A stretch of 64,000 nt of DNA, taken from contig CANSWY010000001.1 of assembly GCA_947650915.1 (NCBI GenBank), positions 1-64,000 of the forward strand, given 5' to 3'. Positions 17,215 to 26,900 of this stretch are shown here, in pieces. Within the stretch, counting starts at the first letter, position 1, and every line of letters begins with the position of its first letter. The stretch is from an uncultured Eggerthellaceae bacterium. GTDB lineage: Bacteria > Actinomycetota > Coriobacteriia > Coriobacteriales > Eggerthellaceae. The notes under the pieces were generated by a model that worked only from the letters and a program-made list of their open reading frames with translations, was not told the origin of the DNA and searched no databases. The translations under genes and the position numbers were made by a program.

Positions 17215-18426
17215 ATGGCGGTGGAAAAGGAGAGTGCCCCGCAGGCCTCGGGTGCGGTCATGCATCTGGAAGAATTGTCCCAGGCCGGTCTCACCGCCAA
17301 GCAGATGGCAGCGCGTCGGCGCCTCCATCAGCAAACGGCGTTGCTGATCCAGCAAGACCGTGCGCGCAAATGCGCAGATGCGGCTTCATGCGCGAGTCCG
17401 TCTGAGGTTCTCAGCGCTGATGCCGGCCATGAGCCGGAGCTGGTCTTCTCTCCCGAAGACGCGCCCGATGGGCCGCCTTGGCGCTACGATCCCACTCCTC
17501 ATCAGCGCGCAGAGCGCGCGCAGAAGAAGGAGCGACGCGCCCATGCGCGCGAGAAGCTCAAGGACAGCGCTATCCAGAAGGCCCCTGAGAAGCTGCGGAA
17601 CCCATCGGATCTGCAGGTGCGGTTCAGGACGGGGCTCATCTACACCTTGGTCACCATCGTCTGCATGCTGGCGGGGGATTACCCCACCATGGCGTATTTC
17701 ATGGTGGTGGCGGGCATCTGTGCGGGAGAGTTCTTCTACATGCTGCGCTCTGACGCCAAGCTGCCGAATGAGGCGCTCGGCATCACCGGGGCCGTGCTGT
17801 ACGTCCCGGCGCTGTACTTCTTCGGACTGGCGGGCGCCATGGTGGTCTCCATCGCGCTCCTGCTGGCGCTTTTGGTGTGGTATGTCTTCTGGCTCAAAGC
17901 GCGCGTGCAGGACGTGGGTGTGAGCTTCTTCGGCGCTGCCTACACCGGGCTTCTTTTGGGCGGTTTCATGCTCATTCGGGAAGCGTTGGGAGACCCTTGG
18001 GGCGGCATCGCGCTCCTGGTGTTGTTCTTGAGCGTCTGGGCCAATGATGCGTTCGCGTATCTGATCGGACGCCGTTTCGGACGGCACAAGCTGGCACCGC
18101 GCACCAGTCCGAAGAAGAGCTGGGAAGGGTTCTTCGCAGGCGTGGTGGGTTCATGCGTGTTCTGGGTGGTTCTCGCCTTCGTGCCGGGCATCCAGATGGG
18201 CGTCTGGCTGGCAATTGCATTCGGCGCCGTATGTGCCATGACGGAAGTGCTGGGAGACTTGGCGGAGAGTCGGATCAAGCGCAACTCCGGTTTCAAGGAT
18301 TCAGGCACCATGATGCCAGGGCACGGAGGACTGTTGGACCGCTGCGATTCGCTCTTCATGGCTTCCATCACCTCTGCCATCTTGTTGCTGTTGGGAGGTT
18401 GCATTCCTTATGACGTCTTGCTCTGA
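17215..18426 (+). CDS. cdsA: Phosphatidate cytidylyltransferase with long N-terminal extension
   Basis: 403 aa, versus about 270 for the usual enzyme. Residues 1-135 form a charged, Ala/Arg/Lys-rich cytoplasmic region (for example RAQKKERRAHAREKLKD) with no recognised domain. About seven TM segments follow. The CdsA signature appears as GDLAESRIKRNSGFKDSG, then GHGGLLDRCDS, with SPKKSWEGFFAG before it. It converts phosphatidic acid plus CTP to CDP-diacylglycerol. It overlaps dxr by 17 bp. Confidence 0.94.
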   Translation: MAVEKESAPQASGAVMHLEELSQAGLTAKQMAARRRLHQQTALLIQQDRARKCADAASCASPSEVLSADAGHEPELVFSPEDAPDGPPWRYDPTPHQRAERAQKKERRAHAREKLKDSAIQKAPEKLRNPSDLQVRFRTGLIYTLVTIVCMLAGDYPTMAYFMVVAGICAGEFFYMLRSDAKLPNEALGITGAVLYVPALYFFGLAGAMVVSIALLLALLVWYVFWLKARVQDVGVSFFGAAYTGLLLGGFMLIREALGDPWGGIALLVLFLSVWANDAFAYLIGRRFGRHKLAPRTSPKKSWEGFFAGVVGSCVFWVVLAFVPGIQMGVWLAIAFGAVCAMTEVLGDLAESRIKRNSGFKDSGTMMPGHGGLLDRCDSLFMASITSAILLLLGGCIPYDVLL

Positions 18427-19540
18427 CGCAGCCGCATCATCTTCGTCCGCACCGCGCAAGATCGTGGTGCTGGGTTCCACCGGCTCCATCGGGCGGCAGA
18501 CGCTGGAAGTGGCCGCCATGCATCCCGACAAGCTGGAGGTGGTGGGGCTCTCATGCCATCGGAACACTGCGCTCATGGAAGAACAGGCGGCGCGCTTCGG
18601 CGTGCGCCATACGGCGGTGGGCGCAGAAGAGGCGCTGGAGCTGGTCCATCTGGACGAGGCTGAGGTGGTGGTGAATGCGCTGGTGGGGGCTGCGGGCCTC
18701 AGGGCCAGCGTTGAGACGCTCTCATTCGGACGTGTGCTGGCATTGGCGAACAAAGAGTCCCTCGTGGTGGGCGGCGACCTCATCATGCCGCTGGCAGATG
18801 CGCCAGGGCGCTTGATGCCCGTGGACTCCGAACACGGTGCCATCTACCAATGCCTGGTGGGGGAAGACGCGCGCGAGGTCAGCCGGTTGTGGGTGACGGC
18901 ATCGGGCGGTCCGTTCCGGGGCAAGACGCGCGAAGAGCTTGCGCGCGTGACGGCAGCGGATGCGCTGGCGCATCCCACATGGAACATGGGGCGCAAGATC
19001 ACCATTGATTCATCCACCCTCATGAACAAGGGTCTGGAGGTCATAGAGGCGCATCATCTCTTCCAAATGCCCTATGAGCGCATCGAGGTGCTGGTGCAGC
19101 CTCAGAGCGCCATCCATTCCATGGTGGAATTCACGGACGGTTCCGTGAAGGCGCATCTGGGCGCCACGGACATGCGCATCCCCATCCAGTACGCCCTCAG
19201 CTGGCCGGAGCGCTGGCCTTCTCCTGCGGAACATGTTGATTTTCGCACCATGGGTCCTTTAGGGTTGGGCGCGCCGGACACGGCTGCGTTCAGGTGCCTC
19301 GATCTTGCCATCTCTGCGGGGAAGACGGGTGGGACGATGCCCGCGGCCATGAATGCAGCGAATGAAGTGGCCGTTGCCGCGTTCCTTGAAGGTGTGTGCG
19401 GTTTCCTTGACATCGAGGGCACCATCCAGCATGTGATGGAGCATCACGCACCGCAAGAGGTGCGTTCCCTTGAACAGCTCGAAGCGGTGGATGCCGAAGC
19501 ACGGACGCGCGCTGAAGAGCATCTAGCGCGCGTCCGTTGA
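18410..19540 (+). CDS. dxr: 1-deoxy-D-xylulose 5-phosphate reductoisomerase
   Basis: 376 aa, slightly short against the usual 380-400. The NADPH fold starts IVVLGSTGSIGRQTLE, with LALANKESLVVGG, PVDSEHGAIYQCL (substrate/metal loop), TASGGPFRGKT and HPTWNMGRKITIDSSTLMNK (split: WNMGRKITIDSSTLMNK). The C-terminus has AANEVAVAAFL. It carries out the second step of the MEP isoprenoid pathway; ispG of the same pathway is at 29979. Only 12 bases separate its stop from the convergent surface operon. Confidence 0.96.
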   Translation: MTSCSDAAASSSSAPRKIVVLGSTGSIGRQTLEVAAMHPDKLEVVGLSCHRNTALMEEQAARFGVRHTAVGAEEALELVHLDEAEVVVNALVGAAGLRASVETLSFGRVLALANKESLVVGGDLIMPLADAPGRLMPVDSEHGAIYQCLVGEDAREVSRLWVTASGGPFRGKTREELARVTAADALAHPTWNMGRKITIDSSTLMNKGLEVIEAHHLFQMPYERIEVLVQPQSAIHSMVEFTDGSVKAHLGATDMRIPIQYALSWPERWPSPAEHVDFRTMGPLGLGAPDTAAFRCLDLAISAGKTGGTMPAAMNAANEVAVAAFLEGVCGFLDIEGTIQHVMEHHAPQEVRSLEQLEAVDAEARTRAEEHLARVR

Positions 19541-19552
19541 TCGCTCTCGGCG

Positions 19553-22500
19553 TCAAGCGCTTTCTTGGGTGAGCGGCGGGGCCTCCCCGCTCTCGGGTCC
19601 TCCTTCCTCTGGGTCCGGCGGTTGTTCTTCCACCGGGTCTTCGGATGCATCGGTGCCGGGCGTTCCTTGGCCAGGTCCAGTGCCGGGGCTTCCGCCCTGG
19701 TCAGCATCTTGTACTGGAGCATCCTCTCCAGGGCTGTCCGCCCGGATCCCGTCGGAGGAGTCAGGACCGTCCGCTCGTGGCCCTTCGGCGGGCTCTTCTT
19801 CCATCATGGCGGCCGCCTCGAAGGGAGACGTCACGCCGGGAGCGCCGAGCGCGAATGAATCGCTGTCCGTCACCGACCCGATGTTCCAGCCCGAGCAATC
19901 CAGCGTGAGCGCCCGACAGAGCCGGAATGCGGAGTTCATCGTGACCACAGCACCGGTGTCCCACTGCTCAGCGCCGCTGATCCGTTCCAGCGCTATGCAT
20001 TCATTGAATGCATGGAAGAGCGTGGTGGTGCCGGACAGGTCCCATGTGCTCCCATCCAGCTCTCTCAGAGAGCGGCATTCCAAGAACGCCAGCTGCAGCG
20101 CGCTCTCGCGCTCGGGCGCGACGAACCTGTCGGGCAGCGAGAGAGTCTCGAGCGCCCAGCATCCGCGGAACATCGATGAGCAGCGCCTGAGCGATGAGAT
20201 GTTCCAAGCGCTCAGATCGAGGGATGTGAGCGATGAACATCCTTCGAACATCTGGGTGGCGTCCCACAGGCGCCCCGTTGATGCGGGGTCGAGCGGCGTC
20301 AGGCTGGTGAGCGTTGAGCAGTATCCGTACATGCCCATCGCATCGGTCAGCGTGTCGGTGAACGATGTCGAGAAAGAGCTCGGGACGCGTTCCAACGACG
20401 TGCATGAGAAGAAGAGCCAGGAAGCGCTCTTCACGCGCACGGGGTCCAGCGCGCCCGCCTCAAGGGCCGCCGCCTCCTTCAAGGAGCCCATGTTCTGGAA
20501 CCACCGATCCATGCAATAGGGGCGGATGGGGGTCATCCGCGCTGCATCGTCGCATTCGACGGCTATGATGCTGTCAGCGAAGCCGGTCCAGGGGCATGCA
20601 CCGTTCTTGAAGTCGTTCCAGGTGATGTTGAATCTCTCATGCTCCTCCAGGCCTCGATACGAGGCCTGGAGCGTGCCGTCCCGATGGGTCTCTGGGACGT
20701 CCAGGCCGCGCCCGAACATGAGCACGTCACCAGCCGCTCCGCGGTACAGAGCCGCATAGGAGCGGTCCTCTTTCTCATGGGCGTAGCGCACGGGCACCGA
20801 CCCTGACCCGTAGGCCGCGTTCACGGCTGCGCGCACTTCATCCGCATGGAGCGGCTCTCCCAAGCCGTTCGCATACCAGTACCCATCGTCGAAGCGCACG
20901 ACAGTGGGGTTGTAGCAGTGGTCGAGCCGCGACAGGCGCATGTTCGAAGGCACGACCAGCTCGATCAGGTGATCGAGCTGTGCCAAGTTGAGCTCAAGAT
21001 CCACGGTCCACTGGGAAAGGTCGAGATCGAGCAAGCGGTGGCAGCAGGCGAAGATGCGCGGGAGGGATTCAGCGTCGGCCCGCACCTTCCAGCCTTCGAC
21101 AGCGAGATGCTTTGCGCCTATGAATTGGAACATCTCTGTGACATCGGCGCAAGCCGACATGTCCAGGTGCTCCAAGCCTTCGAGGCTCACAAGGCCGAAC
21201 ATGTCATAGAACCATCTTCTGCATGTGGCGGGTTTCAGGTCGGCGAGGATCCGCGCCTCGGAAACCGGCAAGCTGCGCCAAGCTGCAGAACCGTGTTCGC
21301 CATCCACGGTGAAATCCCTCACTTCCAGGACGAGCGGCAGCCCTTCGAAAACATCGGGCGCGACGCTTCCGCGATCCATGATGAGCAGCATGTTCCCGTC
21401 TTCCTTTTGGTACGCGGCGGCATAGGGGTCATCATCTCCCCATCCGCCACGGAACGCATGGAAGGTGACCTTCTCAACGTCATCTGAATAGGAATAGAGG
21501 CTGTCCACGTATTTCATGAGGGCATGCTGGCCGAATGACTCTCCGGTCTCTTCGCAGATCCAATATCCTGCAGACTCCATGTTCGAACCGAGGCCCAGGG
21601 GCGTTGCAGGCACCGGCGCTCGACCGGTCCTGATCTGGTTGGAGAGGACGACCGTCTCCAGCGTGGGGGACCTTGGGTACATGTAGAGGCTCTGCTGGTC
21701 TGAGCGATCGATCCGGATTCCTGAAAGATCAAGGTAGCGCAATGATGAGCACCCGTCCGTCACCGCCATGCATGTGTTGAGCGCGCCGTTGCCCGGAATG
21801 TCCAATCCGCTCAGATCGATCCGTTCGAGCGAACTGCACTCCGCGAGCATGCCATCCATGTCCCTGAGCCGAGGGCATCGGAGCGTCTCGAGTCCGACGA
21901 TCTCGCTCAAGGAGGTGCAGAATGCGAGCATGTTCCATGTCCGCGTGCACGATTCCATGTTCCACCCGGTGATGTCCAGGCGCACGAGCGAGGAGCAGGC
22001 ATAGAACGAGCACAGAGCCAGTTCGATGTTCTTCGGGTCCCATGCCGTGAGGTCAAGGGCACGCAAGGAATGGCAATTGCAGAACAGATAGCCGATGTCA
22101 TTGATCTCAGAGACATCCCAGGTCTCCAAGCCGATGACGCGCTCGAGCGAAGCGCATCCCAGGAAGGTCGAATGCAAGCTCTTGGAAGGATGGCTCGCAT
22201 TCTGCGTGGCGGGCCGGGAAGGTGCGATCCCTGTGACATCCGCGCATGTGAGCACGGTCATGTCTCTGAAGAAGTTCTGCAAGCAGAATATCTGGATGGG
22301 GTGTTCTTGTGCCGCTCTCCCGCAAGCCACGCGCGCTATCGAACCGGTATGTCCGCTCCAAGGGAGCACGCCTGGTCGCGAGAAATCCTCCGAGCCCGTT
22401 TCCATCCCGCGCCAAGAGGCGGTCAAGGAGCGTCCTGCCAGGCTTTCTGGGACCTCATCGCCCCGGTCGAACACCAGGAGGGTCCCGGTGCCATCGACAT

Positions 22501-22708
22501 CTTCGTAAAGCGCTGCGTAGGGCTCTTCGATCGGGGCTTCCACAGGAGCCAAGGCGAGGTCGTTCGAGATGCGTGCCTGGTCCGCCAGCCACGCGAAAGC
22601 GAGGCCGGCGGCGAGCGCGAGCGAACCGATGGCGCATACGGCCGCCATCAGAGCAGCAGCGAAGGCGGCCTGTTCAGCCGGGGCGGTTCTGTGCGTGGCT
22701 GCATCCAT
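19553..22708 (-). CDS. BspA-like leucine-rich surface protein with SipW-type signal
   Basis: 1051 aa. The N-terminal hydrophobic segment (about 16-40) runs into AFAWLADQARISNDLALA, which resembles SipW-dependent signal peptides (A-F/W-x-x-D...N). The body has BspA/DUF285-type repeats: LDLSAWNISSLRRCSSMFRG, VDL-type blocks, FEGCSSLTSLDLS, LAECSSLERIDLSG. A second unit, YAALY-x-LLxFDRG-xVPE, occurs three times (about 62, 426 and 647), so the protein looks like three diverged modules. The C-terminal 120 residues are acidic, Pro/Gly/Asp-rich, with no LPXTG motif or TM. It is last in the surface operon, 17 bases after the TasA-like gene. AGGAG lies 7 bases before the ATG. Likely a surface adhesin (inference). 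Confidence 0.8.
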   Translation of the reverse strand: MDAATHRTAPAEQAAFAAALMAAVCAIGSLALAAGLAFAWLADQARISNDLALAPVEAPIEEPYAALYEDVDGTGTLLVFDRGDEVPESLAGRSLTASWRGMETGSEDFSRPGVLPWSGHTGSIARVACGRAAQEHPIQIFCLQNFFRDMTVLTCADVTGIAPSRPATQNASHPSKSLHSTFLGCASLERVIGLETWDVSEINDIGYLFCNCHSLRALDLTAWDPKNIELALCSFYACSSLVRLDITGWNMESCTRTWNMLAFCTSLSEIVGLETLRCPRLRDMDGMLAECSSLERIDLSGLDIPGNGALNTCMAVTDGCSSLRYLDLSGIRIDRSDQQSLYMYPRSPTLETVVLSNQIRTGRAPVPATPLGLGSNMESAGYWICEETGESFGQHALMKYVDSLYSYSDDVEKVTFHAFRGGWGDDDPYAAAYQKEDGNMLLIMDRGSVAPDVFEGLPLVLEVRDFTVDGEHGSAAWRSLPVSEARILADLKPATCRRWFYDMFGLVSLEGLEHLDMSACADVTEMFQFIGAKHLAVEGWKVRADAESLPRIFACCHRLLDLDLSQWTVDLELNLAQLDHLIELVVPSNMRLSRLDHCYNPTVVRFDDGYWYANGLGEPLHADEVRAAVNAAYGSGSVPVRYAHEKEDRSYAALYRGAAGDVLMFGRGLDVPETHRDGTLQASYRGLEEHERFNITWNDFKNGACPWTGFADSIIAVECDDAARMTPIRPYCMDRWFQNMGSLKEAAALEAGALDPVRVKSASWLFFSCTSLERVPSSFSTSFTDTLTDAMGMYGYCSTLTSLTPLDPASTGRLWDATQMFEGCSSLTSLDLSAWNISSLRRCSSMFRGCWALETLSLPDRFVAPERESALQLAFLECRSLRELDGSTWDLSGTTTLFHAFNECIALERISGAEQWDTGAVVTMNSAFRLCRALTLDCSGWNIGSVTDSDSFALGAPGVTSPFEAAAMMEEEPAEGPRADGPDSSDGIRADSPGEDAPVQDADQGGSPGTGPGQGTPGTDASEDPVEEQPPDPEEGGPESGEAPPLTQESA

Positions 22709-22725
22709 CGTCCGCTCCTCTCATC

Positions 22726-23373
22726 TCATGCGTTCGCGGTGACGCTCAGGCGCGCTTGCGCGTCGTAGGCGGTGCAGGCTTCCGTCGCGTTCGCGAAGCC
22801 TTCGGATTGGATGGCGTGGGCGGTGACGTCTATGGTCGTCTCAGAGATGCCCACGTCCTCGGTCAGATTCGCAAGGGTGACCGCATCGAAGACGCTCGGG
22901 GTCTTCGCTCCCGCTGCCAGTTCCGCATCGTAGACGTAGCGGTAGGTGCGGAACCCGTCGGCCAGCTGGGCCTCTCCGATCTGCTTCCAGCCGCTGTTCA
23001 CCGTGTAGGAGAACAGGTCGGCGTCGGTCAGCTCAGCTGCTGCTCCGTCCTTGATGGCGCCTCCCGAGAACACGGGCACTTTCACGTCGGCGGCCACATA
23101 GGCCGGCACGCTGCCCGTGTTCGCGATCGTGGGATCCTTCGCCACGGATTGGAGCGGCTTCAGGTCCTTGGCGGCAGCGGCTGAGAAAGACGGCTCTGTG
23201 AGCTCGATCTTCAGGTCCGTGTCGAGCGTGAATGGATTCTCGGCTGTCGCGATGCCGGTGAGGTAGGCTGCGGCCGCACCTGCACCGATCGTGCAGGCCA
23301 ACAACCCGCACGCGGCAGCGGCGCCGATCCTCTTCATGCTTCTTTCAGGTGCGGTTCCGGTCTGTTCGGACAT
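22726..23373 (-). CDS. TasA/camelysin-like SipW-dependent subunit
   Basis: 215 aa from the ATG at 23373 (AAAGGAA 6 bases upstream), a start inside the end of the signal peptidase gene (40-bp overlap). The hydrophobic segment GAAAACGLLACTIGAGAAAA is followed by YLTGIATAENPFTLDTDLKI, the TasA-family pattern (…A-Y-x-T-x-x-A-x-x-N-x-F-T). The mature region has KDPTIANTGSVPAYVAADV and KVPVFSGGAI, matching the beta-rich TasA fold. It is probably the major fibre or matrix subunit exported by the adjacent SipW-type peptidase (inference from the family). Confidence 0.8.
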   Translation of the reverse strand: MSEQTGTAPERSMKRIGAAAACGLLACTIGAGAAAAYLTGIATAENPFTLDTDLKIELTEPSFSAAAAKDLKPLQSVAKDPTIANTGSVPAYVAADVKVPVFSGGAIKDGAAAELTDADLFSYTVNSGWKQIGEAQLADGFRTYRYVYDAELAAGAKTPSVFDAVTLANLTEDVGISETTIDVTAHAIQSEGFANATEACTAYDAQARLSVTANA

Positions 23374-23903
23374 GCTGTTCCTTTCTCTTCTGGTCTTGTG
23401 GCGATGTTCTGTGGCGATGCGAACGAGAGCGCGGCGGCTGCCAGCGCCAATGCGATGGCCACGCCCGCGCAGGGCAGGCGATTCTCCTCCAGCCAAGCGA
23501 TGGACCAGCCTGCATAGGGCACGTGGGCGCAGACGACGCCGATGATGTCCTCGAAGGGGACGAGCCTGATGTCAGGTTCGTCGTTCGCGTCCCCTTTCGT
23601 TTGGATGAGCCCTCCTTCCTGATAGATGTCCTGCGTTCTATGCACACAGACGTTCTCGTCTGCATCGCCTATGCGGAAGGCGGCGACATCGCCGATCCTG
23701 AGGTCTTCGCCATGGATGCTCCCATCCACGATGGCCAGCGATCCGAGCGGGATGCCGGGAGCCATGGAGGATGATTTGACGATGTAGGTGCTGCAGCCGA
23801 ACAGGGTTGGGATGAATGTGAGCGCTCCCAGCATCAGGGCGGCTGCAGCCATCGTTGCGAGGGCGGCGTTGAGCGCCTGTGAAACGAACCGTTCCGCTCT
23901 CAT
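23334..23903 (-). CDS. sipW: SipW-type (ER-type) signal peptidase I
   Basis: 189 aa. An N-terminal TM (about 10-35) precedes the catalytic motif VKSSSMAPGIPLG, with nucleophile Ser46. The general base is a histidine, His88 (VCVHRTQDI), rather than the lysine of the common bacterial enzyme, and TKGDANDEPD carries the conserved Gly-Asp box. These are the marks of the SipW/archaeal/ER class. A second TM (about 145-165) follows. In known systems SipW processes TasA-like subunits. Its ATG overlaps the VaFE gene stop by 4 bp. Confidence 0.88.
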   Translation of the reverse strand: MRAERFVSQALNAALATMAAAALMLGALTFIPTLFGCSTYIVKSSSMAPGIPLGSLAIVDGSIHGEDLRIGDVAAFRIGDADENVCVHRTQDIYQEGGLIQTKGDANDEPDIRLVPFEDIIGVVCAHVPYAGWSIAWLEENRLPCAGVAIALALAAAALSFASPQNIATRPEEKGTACPNRPEPHLKEA

Positions 23904-26900
23904 CGCGCACCTCCTGTCCGCGCGCCGGTCGGCTCGCTTTGGCGTTCACGCCTCTTGTGCATCCAGATGGCCCAGGCCCCGCCCAGTGCTGCTGCGGCGC
24001 AGGCTGCGAGCGCGTGGGGCCACGGCGCATCGTCACCGGTCTGGGGGAGAGTGGTGAGCGATCGGGGTTCGCGGACCGGGCCAGAGTCCCCGATCCAAAT
24101 GGTCTGGCTCTCAGCGGCCGCGTCCTCATGCATGGCCACCACCTCTCCCTCGGCTGTCAGCCGCTCGAAGATGACGAGCCGCGCTCCATCAAGGCCAGAG
24201 GCATCCACATGGAAATCGAGGAAGGTGCTGCCCGACGAGCTTCCAGGTGCGAACTGCGCCGTTGCGCTCACCTTGTTGCCAGCGTGGTCCAGAAGTGGTT
24301 CAGCGGTGATGTGGCCGCCTTCTCCCTCGGTGGCGCGCATGACCGTTCCGAACAATGAATAGGTCTTGCCTGCCACCAGGTTCTCGTAGCGCACCTCATC
24401 GGTGATGGTGAGGTCGGCCTTCGCATCCGTGGCGTTCAGCCCGCTCTGCTCATCGAATGCGCTCGTGCTGATGCGCGGAGCGGCGATCCTCACGGTCTGG
24501 GCGTCGTTGTCCGGGCTGTCATGCACGACCAGCTCGCATCCGTCACGGAAAAGCGTCTCGTACACCACCAGTTCCGTGCCATCCGCCATGCTCGTCGGCG
24601 CGAAGGTGAAGGTCACGGAAGTGTTGCCTGTGTTGGAGAGCGGCGTGAACGGGACGGTGCAGGTGAGCGGCGTCCCTTCTTCGTCGAGGACGGCTTCCGC
24701 GCTGGGTGCGTCTTCGGTGCCCGTCTTGTGCATCAGCTGTCCGCGCAGCACGTATTCGGCGCCTTCTTCCAGGCCGCTGTAGGCCACAGCGTCCACGATC
24801 GTCACGGCATCCTGCGCGATGGCTTCCTTGCTATCCGTTGCAGCGTCTGTGGCATAGGTGTTGATGGCGGGTGCCACCACCTCGACGCTCTGTCCGTGGT
24901 CATCCAGCTCCTCATGGGATGCCACGATCTTGCCTGTGGCCGTTTCCATCACCTCTTCGAAGCAGACGAGCCGCTTTCCGAAGAGCGTGGAGGCATCGAA
25001 AGCGAACGATACCTCGCAGCTGCCCGAGGAGGACACCGGCGTGAACGTGAGTTCAGTGGTGATGGCCTCTCCGGCGGCGTCCGTCGCCTCTGAGGCGGTC
25101 TCGGCATCCATCAGGCGCCCGCAGATCCGGTATTCCGTGCCCGGCACCAGATTGCAGTAGTCGATTCGGTCGGTCACGCGGACATCGCGGTTCGGATAAA
25201 GATGCTTGGAGGCGTCATGGGCGCTGCGCGCTTGCGTGACGATGGCGGGAGGAGGCGTCACGCGGTCCTCTATGTCTCCCAAGGGGATGCTGAGGCCGTG
25301 GGCGGTGACGCTGATGCCTTCCATGCTGATGAGGTCCAGCCCTGCGTTCGAATCAGCGCGCAGCTCTGTCAGGGCGTAGGCGTCATAGGGGAGTGCTCCC
25401 AGCGCGTCGTCGGGCGCGGTCATGCTGCCATCCGGTGCAAGGCCGAACCAGATGCCGGCGTTCGGATCCAGTTGTGCGGAATCCACCGCTTCTTCCGGGA
25501 CGTCGGCTGACGCCATGGCCCAATCGTTCGCGTTCGCATCCTGGGTGTGCGCGTGCCACGCAGCGGAGGTGTTCACGATGCCGTTCTCGTCGGTCACCAG
25601 CACATGGCGCTCACCAGTGGTCAGGGATTCCAGGATGAAGGGGATGCGCGCCAAACGACTCTGATCGGTCTGGAGCACTTTGCGGAAATCCAGGTCTCCG
25701 CGCTTCACTTGATCGTGACAGGCGCTGATGCCGTCCAGCGTCACCATCTCGCCATCGCGGGTGATGCTGAACGTGCGCGCTTCCGTGTCGTTCGCCAAGT
25801 ATCCGGTTCCCGCAGCCACTTCTTGGATCTCATAGGTGCCGAAGGGGAGCGTCTCGGTCGACGTGCACGCGCTTCCGCCTTCGGAGACGATGCGGGCCAC
25901 CACTTCTCCCGGCGCGCGCATGACACCGTCCACGCAGACTGCCTGCGCGCTCACGTTGCGGATCTGGAACGCGGTGCCGTCAAGGGATGCTGCGCCCAAG
26001 GGATCGGTGAGGCCGCTCTCCGCATCCCGCTTCACGATGGTCACGCCACCGCGCATGATGTCCTCGGGCACGGTGCTCACCATCGTGTACGTGATGCTCT
26101 CAGCGGTGCCGGAGGCGGGAAGCGCGATCACGCGCAGACGAGAGTCGATGCGGTAGCCTTCAGGAGCGGACACTTCGCGGAGGGTGAGGGTTCCCAGTGG
26201 CAAACAGGGCGCTCCTGCCGTCGTGCGATAGAGCGCATCCCCTGAGACCAGGTGGTCCTCATCCAGCTTGATGCATCCGCCAGCATCCGTCGCGAAGCGC
26301 CAGATCCGGGCAGGGGTGCATCCCGCCGCGCTTCCCTCGTCCGTGAACAGCTCTTGATAATGGCGTGCTTCGAACACGGCGCCTTCCAGCACCCCGTCAC
26401 CTTGCGGGGTGGAGTTCGCGGTCACTGAATCGCATTTGCGGAGCAGCACCTCTGCTGCGTAGCTCTGGGGCGCATCGCTCACGGCCAGGGCGGATGTCTC
26501 TCCAGCACGCACGGTCACGGCATGTGCGGCGCTGTCATAGGTGAAGCCAGAACCCAAGGTGGACCCTGCGTTCTCGCGGATGTAGTAGGTGCCGTCCTTC
26601 AGGCGCTTGGAGGTGCCGCGTCCATCTGCTCCCAGCGTGATGGAGCAGACATGCGCGGTGCATGCAGCATCTGAGAACACATCGTATGTGATGCCCTCGA
26701 GCCGATAGTTCGGGTTGTTCGCACTCGTGTCTGGGACCGAAGATGATTTCACCACCTCTATGTCTCCGGACGGAAGTATCTCGAACTTGTAGATTCCCAC
26801 GCCGGGCTGGTTCGCGATGGAAGGGCCGACGAAGCCGATGACCACATAGGGTCGGGCTGCTTCAGTGTTGACGTCCAAGATGCGCAGTGCCATCCGTCCT

